NCBI GenBank assembly: GCA_964637565.1
Contig: CAZWTY010000018.1
Span: forward strand, 1 to 56,489
DNA length: 56,489 nucleotides
Direction: 5' to 3'
DNA from: DYJE01 sp964637565
GTDB lineage: Bacteria; Desulfobacterota; Desulfobacteria; Desulfobacterales; Desulfolunaceae
The notes beneath the pieces are model-generated. The model searched no databases, was not told where the DNA came from, and saw nothing but the letters and a program-made list of their open reading frames with translations. The translations under genes were made by a program, and so were the position numbers. This document shows, piece after piece, positions 36,604-46,634 of this stretch (its first letter is position 1; the number at the start of each line of letters is the position of its first letter).

Positions 36604-39600
36604 ATGGAAACCAGAGGATTCAATCTGTTCAGCTCAAACCGGCTCGAACATCTCGTGGATGCCCTTTCGAGGATTCTGAAAAAACCCCTGGCCGATCCTT
36701 TTAAAACAGAGACGGTGGTGGTCCAGAGCCGTGGCATGGCCCGCTGGCTTTCCCTTGAAATGGCCAGGAGAAACGGCGTCTCCGCCCTGATGGACTACCC
36801 GTATCCCAATGTGTTTGTCGAACGCTACCTCGGGAGATTCGGCGCGGCGCCGGGAGGGCAGGGGAACCCATCTGTCTGGGACCCTGAGATTCTGTCGTTC
36901 AAAGTGTTTTCCCTGCTCCCGTCTTTTTTGGAGGCGCATGATTTCCCGGAGCTTTCGGGGTATATCGGATCGGGTAACGGGCCCCTGAAACGTTACCAGC
37001 TGGCCAGGCGCATCGGCGATCTTTTCGATCAGTACCTCCTGTTTAGGCCCGACATGATCAACGTCTGGGAAAAAGGGGGAGGAGACGGCTGGCAGGCCCA
37101 TCTGTGGCGGATGATTCGAAATGAAACACAGGACGGCCACAGGCTGGATCTTTTTTCGGCGTTTCTTGAAAAGGCGGAAAAAGATGGGGTTCCACCCGGT
37201 CTTTTCCCGGAGCGGATCTTTATATTCGGCATCTCGGCCCTTCCGGCTTTTTACCTGGATGTGTTCCAGGCGGTTTCAAGGTTCAGCGATGTCCACCTGT
37301 TTCTCCTGAACCCCTGCGCTGAATACTGGGGCGATATTCTCAGCGAACGGGAAAGGTTCCGGGCCATGAAACGCGTCCAGAACCAGGACAAGGCCGGGCT
37401 TTATCTCAGCCAGGGCAACCGGCTTCTGGCATCCATGGGAAAGACAGGGCGTGATTTTTTCGACCTTGTCCAGGCCCGGGGCGTGGAAGACATGGCGCTG
37501 TTTCAAAAACCCGGGGGCGACACCCTTCTTTCCCGGATACAAGACGACATTTACCAGCTTCGCGATCCGGCCGATCCGGATTACGTGAAAAAAACCGTGG
37601 CCTCTGACGATCTGTCGGTTCAGCTCCACTGCTGTCACAGCCCCTTGCGTGAGGTGGAGGTGCTCCAGGACCGGCTATACGCCATGTTCGACGCGAACGG
37701 CGACTTGAAACCAAGGGACGTGCTGGTGATGATGACCGACTGTGAGGCCTTTGCCCCGCTGATCCATTCGGTGTTCGGGAGAAAGCCGGAAGGCAGGGAC
37801 ATGATCCCGTATTCCGTGGCGGACCGGGGCTTTGGAGGGGAGAGCCGGATCGCCCGGGTGTTTCTGGCCCTTCTCGATATGAAAGACAGCCGTTTCACGG
37901 TGCCGGAAGTCATGGGCTTTCTCGAAGAGGAGGCTGTGAGACAGGCTTTCGACCTCCGGGAAGACGACCTGGAGGTCCTGGCATCCTGGATTGGCGAGGC
38001 GAACATCCGGTGGGGCTGGGACGGTCGGCACAGGAAAAAAGCGGGGCTTCCCGACTTTGAAGACTGTTCGTGGATGGCCGGTCTCAAGCGTCTTCTTTTG
38101 GGATACGCCCTGCCCGGACAGGACCTCCACCTGTTTGACGGCATACTGCCCTGTGACGGCATTGAAGGAAAACAGGCCGAAATTCTCGGCTTTTTCATGG
38201 ATTACGCCGAAACTATCTACGCCTGGGCCTCGGGTCTATCTGAGCCGAAAGACGTGAATGGCTGGGTGGCCTGCCTTCTGGAAGGCCTAACACTGTTTTT
38301 CAAGCCAAGGGACAGGGACGAGGGCGACATCGAGGTGATCCGTGAGGAAATCCGGCACATGGGTGAGGTGATGGTGTCGGCCGGAGTGGCCGAGCCCCTG
38401 GATTATTCCGTCATTCGATACCATCTGTTGAAAAATCTGGAGAACAGGGAACAGGGACTGGGTTTTATCAGCGGCGGCGTGACCTTCTGCGCCATGCTGC
38501 CCATGCGGAGCATTCCCTTCCGTGTGATCGCCATCCTGGGGATGAATTCCGGCAGTTATCCCCGCCAGGGCCAGAATTGCGGGTTCGATCTCATGGCGAA
38601 AAATCCCAGGCCGGGCGACCGGTCCCTGCGGGCCGACGACCGGTATCTTTTTCTTGAAGCCCTGATTTCCGCCTGTGATACCTTATATATTAGTTACACC
38701 GGGCGAAGCGAAAAGGACAACACCCTGATCCAGCCGTCTGTGCTGGTCAGCGAACTTCTGGATTACATCGAGGCCGGTTTCGACTGCGGAGAAAAAACAA
38801 CGGCGGATCGGCTTACCCTGGAGCATCCCCTCCAGCCTTTCAGCTCAAGGTACTTCGAGCACGCCCACAATGAACCGGGATCAAAAGATTTGGGGCTTCG
38901 GCTGTTCAGCTTTTCCAGGGACAATTACAGGGCGGCCCTATCGGGTCTTGATTCCAGCGGAACGACCGTCCCATTCTTTGAAAAAGGTCTGACCTTTCCT
39001 GCTTCAGAAAACCTGGAGGTGAACGTTGAGGATTTCTGCCGGTTTTTCAGACATCCTGCCCGTTACCTTCTGGAAAAACGTTTCGGCATGGTCATCGAGA
39101 AGGGGGCCGAGACGGTGGCCGAAACAGAGCCCTTTGAGATCACCAGTCTCGACCGTTACATTTTCGTGTCGCGGCTTGTGGACAATATCCTGGAAGGTGC
39201 GGACAGCCATGAACTTTACGCCTGGGCCAGGGCCACGGGCTCCCTTCCTTTGGGGAAAAAAGGGGATCTGATGTTCGAAGACCTGAAAACCGACGCGGAT
39301 GTTTTTGCCAGGGAGATCCGGTCAAGGACCGACTCGTTGGAGAAAACCCCGGTATCGGTGGATGTGCGTCTTGACGGCCTCAGAATTTCAGGGCCTGTGG
39401 GCGATCTCATCCAGGGCCGGCTTCTCCGGTTCAGGCCGTCGGCGATCAAAGGCAAAGATTATCTTGAACTCTGGATTCGCCATGTGTTGCTCGCCGCGGC
39501 GGAGATTCCGGGTTTTGAGGGGTCGACGCTTCTGGGGATGGCCAAAGGAAAAGGCGAGACGCTCCAGGGTTATGTTTTCGAAAAACCCCTGGACTGCCAA

Positions 39601-39915
39601 GGCATTCTGGATTCCCTGGCCCATCTGTACCTGGAGGGCCTGACCCGGCCCCTGCCTTTTTTTTCCCAGTCGTCCTTAATCTTTTGTGAAGCCCTTCAGA
39701 ACGGGAAATCCATGAACGAGGCGTTGAAGATGGCCATGAAAAATTTCGAAGGAGACGGCAGCGACTGGCGGAAAGGGGAGAGGGAAGACGTCTTTACCGA
39801 GCTTGCGTTCAGAGCCACCGATCCTGTCGATGAAACGTTTGTCCGTTGTTCCAGGAAGATTTACGACCCCCTTCTGGGTCATCGCCAGAGCCTCTCTGTC
39901 GGAGGTGAATCATGA
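36604..39915 (+). CDS. recC: Exodeoxyribonuclease V gamma subunit RecC
   Basis: A 1,103-residue subunit of the RecBCD helicase-nuclease, which splits the duplex and reads Chi. The N-terminal inactive helicase domain shows LFSSNRLEHLVDAL, VVVQSRGMARWLSLEMA, YPYPNVFVERYL and HLWRMI. Later come VMMTDCEAFAPLIHSVFG, IPYSVADRG, VTFCAMLPMRSIPFRVIAILGMN and the C-terminal nuclease-like fold with VNVEDFCRFFRHPARYLLEKR. ATG 36604 with GAGGG upstream is preferred to GTG 36589. Its stop overlaps the recB ATG (ATGA). Length is typical. Confidence 0.95.
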   Translation: METRGFNLFSSNRLEHLVDALSRILKKPLADPFKTETVVVQSRGMARWLSLEMARRNGVSALMDYPYPNVFVERYLGRFGAAPGGQGNPSVWDPEILSFKVFSLLPSFLEAHDFPELSGYIGSGNGPLKRYQLARRIGDLFDQYLLFRPDMINVWEKGGGDGWQAHLWRMIRNETQDGHRLDLFSAFLEKAEKDGVPPGLFPERIFIFGISALPAFYLDVFQAVSRFSDVHLFLLNPCAEYWGDILSERERFRAMKRVQNQDKAGLYLSQGNRLLASMGKTGRDFFDLVQARGVEDMALFQKPGGDTLLSRIQDDIYQLRDPADPDYVKKTVASDDLSVQLHCCHSPLREVEVLQDRLYAMFDANGDLKPRDVLVMMTDCEAFAPLIHSVFGRKPEGRDMIPYSVADRGFGGESRIARVFLALLDMKDSRFTVPEVMGFLEEEAVRQAFDLREDDLEVLASWIGEANIRWGWDGRHRKKAGLPDFEDCSWMAGLKRLLLGYALPGQDLHLFDGILPCDGIEGKQAEILGFFMDYAETIYAWASGLSEPKDVNGWVACLLEGLTLFFKPRDRDEGDIEVIREEIRHMGEVMVSAGVAEPLDYSVIRYHLLKNLENREQGLGFISGGVTFCAMLPMRSIPFRVIAILGMNSGSYPRQGQNCGFDLMAKNPRPGDRSLRADDRYLFLEALISACDTLYISYTGRSEKDNTLIQPSVLVSELLDYIEAGFDCGEKTTADRLTLEHPLQPFSSRYFEHAHNEPGSKDLGLRLFSFSRDNYRAALSGLDSSGTTVPFFEKGLTFPASENLEVNVEDFCRFFRHPARYLLEKRFGMVIEKGAETVAETEPFEITSLDRYIFVSRLVDNILEGADSHELYAWARATGSLPLGKKGDLMFEDLKTDADVFAREIRSRTDSLEKTPVSVDVRLDGLRISGPVGDLIQGRLLRFRPSAIKGKDYLELWIRHVLLAAAEIPGFEGSTLLGMAKGKGETLQGYVFEKPLDCQGILDSLAHLYLEGLTRPLPFFSQSSLIFCEALQNGKSMNEALKMAMKNFEGDGSDWRKGEREDVFTELAFRATDPVDETFVRCSRKIYDPLLGHRQSLSVGGES

Positions 39916-42900
39916 GTATGTCTCCCTTTGATCTGATCCAAAGTCCCCTGGACGGGGTGAACCTTATCGAGGCCAGTGCGGGAACGGGCAAGACCTATAC
40001 CATCGCCGGACTTTACCTTAGGCTTGTTCTTGAAAAAAAGATGCCGGTGGAAAAGATCCTGGTGGTGACGTTCACCGAAGCCGCCACCCAGGAGCTCAAA
40101 GAAAGGATACGCCTCAGGCTGAAAGAAGCGGAATCGGGCTTTGAAAAAGGGTCGTCCGACGATCCTTTGCTTTCAGTCTGTCTTGAACGGTCGGCCTCGC
40201 GCTCCGATGATCTGGAACACCTGAGAAACGCCGTGCGTTCCTTTGACCAGGCCGCAGTGTTCACCATCCACGGTTTTTGCCAGAGAATGCTCGTCGAAAA
40301 CGCCTTTGAAAGCGGCAGCCTGTTCGAAACCGAGCTGGTGACGGATAATTCGGACCTTGTTCTTGAAATCACACGTGATTTTATAAGGACCCATGTCTAC
40401 GGCCTGACCGGGCTTTTCGCCGATTACCTGGAGATGAATCAGCACGGACCTGCAAGCCTGGTCGAATTTGTCAGAAAGGTGATGAAGCCGGGCCTCCGGT
40501 TTGTCCACACCCCGGATGCCCTCGACACATCTGAACTGGAAGAGTGCTTCAAGACCCGTTACGGCCTTTTGAAAGACATGTGGAGGAAAGAAAGCAGGAC
40601 TCTTGTGGCCCTGCTTTCCGACAAGGGCCGCCTCAACCAGGCCTCCTACAAACCTTCGGTCGTGGTGAAATGGGCCGCCAGCCTGGATCTCTATCTGTCG
40701 AAACCTTCTCCCGGATTCCGGTTGCCGGTCGGCTTTGAAAAGGGGTGCAGTTCGAACCTTGCCAAGGCCACGAAAAAAGGCCAGGAATCCCCACGGCACG
40801 ATTTTTTCGATCTGTGTGAAGCGTACCTGAGCGATTACACAGAGCTTGAAAAAAGTTTCAGGTCCAATGAAATACATTTCAAACAGCAGGCCCTGGCCTA
40901 CGTGGAACAGCGACTTGAAAAAATCAAGGAGGAACGGGGCATTCTTTTTTTCGACGACCTCCTGATACGGCTGTGCCGGAAACTGGAACAGGACACGAAA
41001 GGGCTTCTGGCCAGCCGGATCCGTTCAGCTTACGGAGCCGCCCTGATCGACGAGTTCCAGGATACGGACCCGGTTCAGTACGCCATTTTCTCCGGGGTGT
41101 TTGCAGAGGGAAACACCCCGCTGTTCATGATCGGCGATCCCAAGCAGGCGATATACGGATTCCGGGGGGCGGACATCTTCTCCTACCTGAAAGCGGCGCG
41201 CCAGGCTAAATCGGCTTACACCCTGGGATGCAACTACCGCAGCGATCCGGCCCTGGTGGACGCGGTGAACCACCTGTTTCACCGGGTTGACAACCCTTTC
41301 GTGTTCGCTGAAATCGCATTTCATCCGGCCATGGCCCAGGCTAAAGACAGCGCCGGGGATCTGGTCATCGAGGGAGGTGATGGTCGTGACGCCTCGCCCA
41401 TGACCGTGCTGCTCGTTCCTTCGGAAGAAGGCGAACTGAACAAAACAGAAGGACGTGTTCTGGCCCGGAAGGCCACGGCTGCGGAAATGGCCCGCCTTCT
41501 CCATCTGGGGCAGCAAGGGCGTGCCCGTCTGGGTTCAAGGAACCTGGAACCCCGGGATATGGCCGTGCTTGTCAGAACAAACCTCGAGGCGGCGGCCATG
41601 AACGAGACCTTGAGCGCCCTTGACATTCCATCGGTGATCCATGACACGGGCAACGTCTTCGAGAGCCATGAAGCCATGGAGCTGGAACGGGTCCTTGCCG
41701 CGATCCTCCAGCCGGGCCGGGCCGGACTGGTGAAATCGGCCCTGGCCACGGACATGATGGGAAAAAACGCCCGGGACCTTTATCAAGCGGACCAGGAGGA
41801 ACAACGGTTCGAAACCTGGGTGGACAGCTTTCGTCTTTTTCGGGATCTCTGGACGGGCCGTGGTTTTTCCACCATGTTTCAGAACCTGGTCAAGAGCTGG
41901 GATGTGAAGGCGCGGCTCATGGCCCTGGATCGAGGGCACCGGAGAAACACCAATCTCTCCCATCTGGCCCAGCTGCTCCACGAGGCCGATCTCACCAGCC
42001 GGGGAGGGGCCGCAGTACTTTTGGAATGGTTCAGGCGACAGATGGCGAATCCCGAAAACAACGAGGAACACCAGCTGAGGCTGGAGCAGGACGCGGAAGC
42101 CGTGACCATCGTGACCATCCATAAAAGCAAGGGGATGGAATACCCCCTGGTGTTTCTTCCCTTCCTCTGGGACAAACCTGAAAAAAAGTCCAACAACAAG
42201 GACAAAGACAAGGAACCCTGCATCTTTCATGGGGGCCAGGACAGCCAGCTTTACTGTGACCTGGGTTCGGTCCAAATGGACATCCACCGGGAGCTGGCCG
42301 ACAGGGAAAACCAGGCCGAAAGTCTCCGGGTCCTTTACGTGGCCCTGACCCGTGCGAAAAAACGCTGCTGGGTAGTCTGGGGAAGGGCGAAATCAAGTCA
42401 CGAAACAGCCTTTGCCAGGCTGGTGTACCCCGTCTCGGAGGGGACCGTGGAAAAACCCGGCAATGACAGCAGGCTTGTGGAATTGTTCAGAACCATCGGC
42501 CATGAATCCCGGGGGCTGATCCATGCGGTACCGGCGAATCTGGAAAAACCCCATCCCGTTGAAAGAAAACGAGAGGCCGTCGCGGCGCTGACCGTTTCAT
42601 CCTGGTCAGGGCGGATTGAAAACGATTTCAGGATCACCAGTTTTTCTTCGCTCACATCGCGGAAAGGCCAAGGCACGGAAGCCGAGGCAAGGGACCGGGA
42701 CAGGCAGAAAGCCCAGGGGGAGGTCCAGCCGTCTGTGGACGCCGTGTTCATGGATTTTCCCCGTGGAGCGAGGCCCGGGACGTTTCTCCACGATATATTC
42801 GAGCACCTGGATTTTACCGGGGATGACGGGGATATCCGAAGCCTGGTCAAAGAAAAACTCGAGGTTTACGGGTACGACGGACTCTGGCTTCCCGCCGTGG

Positions 42901-43496
42901 TCCGCATGGTGAAAGATGTCCTGTCGACGCCCCTTGTGCCCGGTGATCCGGCTTTCACGTTTTCCACGGTGGAAAAGCGTGACCGGCTGAACGAACTGGA
43001 GTTTTATTTTCCTTTGTCTAAAATCCGTCCCGAAGGCCTGTCGGAGGTTCTGGCACACCATGGCCGGAAGGTCACCACAGGAGAGGGGGCTTTCAGCCAG
43101 AACCGTTTCGATTTCCAGCCAGTGAAGGGGTTCATGCGAGGCTTCATGGATCTGGTGTTCAGGCGCCGGACAGGGCATGGGGAAAAGTTCTTTATCGTGG
43201 ACTGGAAATCCAATTTCCTCGGACCGAACCCGGCGGATTACAGCCAGGAGAACCTTGAACGGGCCATGGTCGAGGAAAATTACGATCTCCAGTACCTGCT
43301 CTACACCCTGGCCCTTGACCGCCACTTGAGCCTGAAGCTGGGAGACGCCTACGATTACGTCACCCATTTCGGCGGGGTTTTCTATGTGTTTTTAAGGGGG
43401 GTGAACCCCGAAGGCCAGGGCGCCTTCGGGATTTTCAGGGATATTCCCAGTCCGGATCTGGTCAGAGACCTGAGGCGTCTTTTCTGGGAAGGGTGA
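39912..43496 (+). CDS. recB: Exodeoxyribonuclease V beta subunit RecB
   Basis: A 1,194-residue SF1A helicase and nuclease. Walker A is EASAGTGKTYT (24-28 GTGKT). VVTFTEAATQELKERIR, VFTIHGFCQRML, AALIDEFQDTDPVQY (Walker B), IGDPKQAIYGFRGAD and VTIVTIHKSKGMEYP follow, then VALTRAKKRCW (motif VI). The C-terminal RecB nuclease has D1080 in GFMDLVF, then D1097 and K1099 in IVDWKSNFLG, equivalent to the E. coli D1067, D1080 and K1082. It follows recC with a four-base overlap. The last 35 bases are overlapped antisense by the DUF3334 gene. Confidence 0.96.
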   Translation: MSMSPFDLIQSPLDGVNLIEASAGTGKTYTIAGLYLRLVLEKKMPVEKILVVTFTEAATQELKERIRLRLKEAESGFEKGSSDDPLLSVCLERSASRSDDLEHLRNAVRSFDQAAVFTIHGFCQRMLVENAFESGSLFETELVTDNSDLVLEITRDFIRTHVYGLTGLFADYLEMNQHGPASLVEFVRKVMKPGLRFVHTPDALDTSELEECFKTRYGLLKDMWRKESRTLVALLSDKGRLNQASYKPSVVVKWAASLDLYLSKPSPGFRLPVGFEKGCSSNLAKATKKGQESPRHDFFDLCEAYLSDYTELEKSFRSNEIHFKQQALAYVEQRLEKIKEERGILFFDDLLIRLCRKLEQDTKGLLASRIRSAYGAALIDEFQDTDPVQYAIFSGVFAEGNTPLFMIGDPKQAIYGFRGADIFSYLKAARQAKSAYTLGCNYRSDPALVDAVNHLFHRVDNPFVFAEIAFHPAMAQAKDSAGDLVIEGGDGRDASPMTVLLVPSEEGELNKTEGRVLARKATAAEMARLLHLGQQGRARLGSRNLEPRDMAVLVRTNLEAAAMNETLSALDIPSVIHDTGNVFESHEAMELERVLAAILQPGRAGLVKSALATDMMGKNARDLYQADQEEQRFETWVDSFRLFRDLWTGRGFSTMFQNLVKSWDVKARLMALDRGHRRNTNLSHLAQLLHEADLTSRGGAAVLLEWFRRQMANPENNEEHQLRLEQDAEAVTIVTIHKSKGMEYPLVFLPFLWDKPEKKSNNKDKDKEPCIFHGGQDSQLYCDLGSVQMDIHRELADRENQAESLRVLYVALTRAKKRCWVVWGRAKSSHETAFARLVYPVSEGTVEKPGNDSRLVELFRTIGHESRGLIHAVPANLEKPHPVERKREAVAALTVSSWSGRIENDFRITSFSSLTSRKGQGTEAEARDRDRQKAQGEVQPSVDAVFMDFPRGARPGTFLHDIFEHLDFTGDDGDIRSLVKEKLEVYGYDGLWLPAVVRMVKDVLSTPLVPGDPAFTFSTVEKRDRLNELEFYFPLSKIRPEGLSEVLAHHGRKVTTGEGAFSQNRFDFQPVKGFMRGFMDLVFRRRTGHGEKFFIVDWKSNFLGPNPADYSQENLERAMVEENYDLQYLLYTLALDRHLSLKLGDAYDYVTHFGGVFYVFLRGVNPEGQGAFGIFRDIPSPDLVRDLRRLFWEG

Positions 43497-44019
43497 TGAA
43501 TTCGGTCTGTTCCAGGGCCAGCTCGAGCTGGAACCGGTCATGGTCGATGCTGAAGGAGATACGCCGGTTGTCCCTGTAATCCGAATCGATGGTCAGGGTG
43601 ATGGCGCTGTTCAGGGCCAGGACTTTGGGCTGGCCGCAGTAGGACACCAGGGAGTAGGTTTCGCCGATCAGCCGCATGAATTCCCCCATGATCTGGTTGA
43701 CGATTTCCCCGATGCTGTCCGTGACCTCGTTGGACGTGAAATGGGACGCCAGTTCGTTTTCAGGCATGCCCATGGACGTCATGTAGCTTGTGTAGATGGA
43801 CATGGCCGCGCTTCCTGAAAAGTTCATCACCAGAAGGCCGTTGTAGTCCCCGCCCAGGGTGACGAAGCAGCCGATGTCCGGTTTCATGGTGACTTTCGGA
43901 ATGCTCTGAATGGTCGGTGAATAGTTGATGTGTTTTTTCGTGCAGGCGGTGAGGACTCTTTCCACCGCTTCACAGAGAATGCCTGACATCGTGTCGATGG
44001 TCTTGAACGATTGATGCAT
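43462..44019 (-). CDS. DUF3334 family protein (CheX/CheC-like fold)
   Basis: A 185-residue protein matching the DUF3334 family as I remember it. MSGILCEAVERVL, DIGCFVTLGGDYNGLLVMNFSG, TSNEVTDSIGEIVNQIMGEFM and the C-terminal RRISFSIDHDRFQLELALEQTE suggest a CheX/CheC-type fold (the E-x2-N pattern of the phosphatases appears as EIVNQI). A role in chemotaxis dephosphorylation is possible but unproven. ATG 44019 has GAGG five bases upstream; the frame extends to 44076. It lies between recB and recD on the opposite strand, and its 3' end overlaps recB. Confidence 0.75.
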   Translation of the reverse strand: MHQSFKTIDTMSGILCEAVERVLTACTKKHINYSPTIQSIPKVTMKPDIGCFVTLGGDYNGLLVMNFSGSAAMSIYTSYMTSMGMPENELASHFTSNEVTDSIGEIVNQIMGEFMRLIGETYSLVSYCGQPKVLALNSAITLTIDSDYRDNRRISFSIDHDRFQLELALEQTEFITLPRKDASGL

Positions 44020-44170
44020 GGAACCTCGTTTTCTATGTGGTTGGTTTTCCGGGAACGTGGTCTCCGGATGGAACACCTGAATCGGACGGTTTGATTGTTT
44101 TAAAGATACCAGAATCGGGAATGGATGGCCAAATTTTTTTTATGCACAGCGACAGAGGCGATAAAAAACC

Positions 44171-46060
44171 ATGAAAGACCAGATGGAAAACCGTATCGGC
44201 CCGTTGAAAGACAAAGGGATTTTCGGGCCCATTGATCTTCATTTCGCGAAACTCATGGCCGGGCTGGGAGATGGAGGGCCCGACATTTTCCTGGCGTCGG
44301 CCCTTGTGAGCAGCCAGACCCGTCTGGGCCATGTGTGCCTGGACCTTCAGGCGTTTGGGGGAAAGGTTCTGGACGAAGCCATGGGGCTGCGCTGTCCCGG
44401 TCCGAAAGCCTGGATGGATTGTCTTCGGGCAAGCCCGGTGGTGGGCGGAGCCAATGACCGGACGCCCCTGGTGCTCGATGGGGAAGGACGGCTCTACCTT
44501 CGGCGTTATTTCGATTACCAGAGGTTGCTGGGAGACTACATCCTTGAAAAAGCCTGTCAGCCTTTGACGGAACCTGAAGAACCCCAAGCCCTGAAAGAAG
44601 GACTGTCCCGCCTGTTCGGCGGCAGCACGGGTCTTCCGGATGAGCAGAAAACAGCGGCCTGCCTCGCCTGTCTCCAAAAATTTTCCGTGATTTCCGGCGG
44701 GCCGGGCACAGGCAAGACCACCACGGTGGCCCGGCTTCTCGTGCTTCGCATCGAACAGCATCTGGCGAAAAACCTGGCCGGCGAAAACGGAACAAATCCC
44801 AAGCCCTTTACCATTTATCTTTGCGCGCCCACAGGCAAGGCGGCCATGCGGCTCAAGGAATCCCTGGCCGGAGCGTTGTCCGGCATGGCTGTTTCCGATG
44901 AGGTTCGAATCATGATCCCCGATGAGGTCAGGACCATTCACCGCATGCTGGGAACCACAGGGCATTCGCCTTATTTCCGGTACAACCGGGATAACAGGCT
45001 TCCGGCGGATCTGGTGGTGGTGGACGAAGCCTCCATGGTGGACCTGGCCCTGATGAGCAAGCTGGTTTCAGCCCTTGGTCCTGAAACGTCCCTGGTTCTT
45101 CTCGGTGACAAGGACCAGCTGGCCTCGGTGGAAGCCGGTTCGGTTCTGGGTGATATCTGCGGCCTTGTACAAAACAGTGTGGTTTCCCGGCCCCTTGCGC
45201 TGAAGCTGGAGAACCTGACCGGGCAGCGATGCGTCTCATCCGGGGAAACCATCTCCGGCACGGGTGTGGAAAACCATGTCACCGTCCTCACCCGGAGTTA
45301 CCGTTTCGGCGAAAAGAGCGGTATCGGCGCCCTGAGCCGGGCCGTGAACGTGGGCAACCGTGAAGAGGCGCTGAGGGTGCTCGAAAGCCGGGATTTCGCC
45401 GATGTGACCCTGGAAAACCTTCCGGGAAAAGCGGGTCTCAGGGAATGGTTGAGACCCGTGGTCCGTGAAACCTTTGGCCGGCTGGCCGGCGCTTCCGATG
45501 CAAGAGAGTCCTTCGCCGTTCTCGACTCGTTCAGGATACTCTGCGCTGTCAGGGAAGGGGGCTATGGAATCCACGAGATCAACGGTCTTGTGGCCGAGAT
45601 TTTCAGGGAGGAGTTCAGGACAGACACCCGGCAGGAATGGTACCCCGGGCGTCCCGTGATGGTGGTGAAAAACGATTACACCCTGAAGCTGTTCAACGGC
45701 GACGTGGGGATCACCGTCAGGGACGACCGTTCGAAGGGCCGGCTGAAAGTGGTGTTTCTTTCGGGTGACGGCAGCCTGGCGTCTTTTGCGCCGGATCAGC
45801 TGCCGGACCATGAAACGGCCTTTGCCATGACTGTCCATAAAAGTCAGGGTTCGGAATTCGATCAGGTTCTTCTGATTCTTCCGGATCGTGACAGTCCCCT
45901 GCTCACCAGGGAACTGGTCTACACCGGCATCACCCGGGCAAAACGGCAGGTGACGGTGATGGCTGACCGAAACATCCTGGCCGGGGCCATCGAACGGAAG
46001 ATCAGGAGGAGGTCGGGCCTTCAGGACATGCTCTGGCCCAAGGCCCGTGAGGTTCTTTAA
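44171..46060 (+). CDS. recD: Exodeoxyribonuclease V alpha subunit RecD
   Basis: A 629-residue SF1B helicase, 5'-3' motor of RecBCD. Walker A is SGGPGTGKTTTVARLL at 175-190. Then come CAPTGKAAMRLKESL, TIHRMLGTTG, DLVVVDEASMVDLALM (Walker B), LLGDKDQLASVEAGSVLGDI, HKSQGSEFDQVLLILP and YTGITRAKRQV. The N-terminal 150 residues carry the RecB-binding domain. It is not contiguous with recB: the antisense DUF3334 gene separates them, so recD needs its own promoter in 44077-44170. The stop overlaps the next minus-strand gene by four bases. Confidence 0.95.
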   Translation: MKDQMENRIGPLKDKGIFGPIDLHFAKLMAGLGDGGPDIFLASALVSSQTRLGHVCLDLQAFGGKVLDEAMGLRCPGPKAWMDCLRASPVVGGANDRTPLVLDGEGRLYLRRYFDYQRLLGDYILEKACQPLTEPEEPQALKEGLSRLFGGSTGLPDEQKTAACLACLQKFSVISGGPGTGKTTTVARLLVLRIEQHLAKNLAGENGTNPKPFTIYLCAPTGKAAMRLKESLAGALSGMAVSDEVRIMIPDEVRTIHRMLGTTGHSPYFRYNRDNRLPADLVVVDEASMVDLALMSKLVSALGPETSLVLLGDKDQLASVEAGSVLGDICGLVQNSVVSRPLALKLENLTGQRCVSSGETISGTGVENHVTVLTRSYRFGEKSGIGALSRAVNVGNREEALRVLESRDFADVTLENLPGKAGLREWLRPVVRETFGRLAGASDARESFAVLDSFRILCAVREGGYGIHEINGLVAEIFREEFRTDTRQEWYPGRPVMVVKNDYTLKLFNGDVGITVRDDRSKGRLKVVFLSGDGSLASFAPDQLPDHETAFAMTVHKSQGSEFDQVLLILPDRDSPLLTRELVYTGITRAKRQVTVMADRNILAGAIERKIRRRSGLQDMLWPKAREVL

Positions 46061-46275
46061 GCTTTCATCTTATCGATCAGGGTGTTCAGGAGAGCTTTGA
46101 TTTCGTGGAGATCCCGGTTCATCTTTTCATGCTCTTTCTCCACCCTTGAAAGAGCGGTGAGCATATCTTCGTGATGGGTGTTGACCTGACTGAAGAAATC
46201 CATCATGCGGACGTGCTCTTTGTTGACCCGTTCGAATTCGCTGGTGATGGTGTCGATAATTTTTTCGTTTGACAT
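46057..46275 (-). CDS. Small coiled-coil protein, unknown function
   Basis: A 72-residue, almost entirely alpha-helical protein with heptad-like hydrophobic spacing (IIDTITSEFERVNKEHVRMM, ALSRVEKEHEKMNRDLHEIK). AAGGAG lies before ATG 46275. No family is recognised. Its last four bases overlap the recD stop on the other strand. It is divergent from the Cdd1-like gene. Confidence 0.65.
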   Translation of the reverse strand: MSNEKIIDTITSEFERVNKEHVRMMDFFSQVNTHHEDMLTALSRVEKEHEKMNRDLHEIKALLNTLIDKMKA

Positions 46276-46331
46276 AAACGCTCCTTGTTTATTTATTCAA
46301 TAATATCAGCCATAAAAAGAGGTTCAAATGT

Positions 46332-46634
46332 ATGGGCAAACCCTCCCGTGACCACATCGTAAAACTTGAAGATCTGCCAAATATCGGGAAAGCCATGGCC
46401 GGAGACCTGAGGCGTATCGGGATTGAAAATCCTTTCCAGCTTATCGGAAAAAATCCATTCGAGATGTATGAAAATCTTTCAGCGGCCACAGGAAAACGCC
46501 ATGACCCCTGTGTGTTGGACGTTTTCATGTCGGTCGTTCATTTCATGAAAAAAGGTGAATCCCTTCCATGGTGGCGTTTTACGGAAACGAGAAAACGCCT
46601 GATCCTGGAACGGAAGAACGAATCCCCTACCTGA
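46332..46634 (+). CDS. Helix-hairpin-helix protein, Cdd1 (PF11731) type
   Basis: A 100-residue protein. An HhH motif LEDLPNIGKAMAGDLRRIGI is followed by ENPFQLIGKNPFEMYENL and the family-defining TGKRHDPCVLDVFMSVVHF, then a WWRF block. The family was first named for a pathogenicity locus; it is a small HhH DNA-binding fold of unknown role. The last eight bases overlap the convergent hydrolase gene. Confidence 0.8.
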   Translation: MGKPSRDHIVKLEDLPNIGKAMAGDLRRIGIENPFQLIGKNPFEMYENLSAATGKRHDPCVLDVFMSVVHFMKKGESLPWWRFTETRKRLILERKNESPT

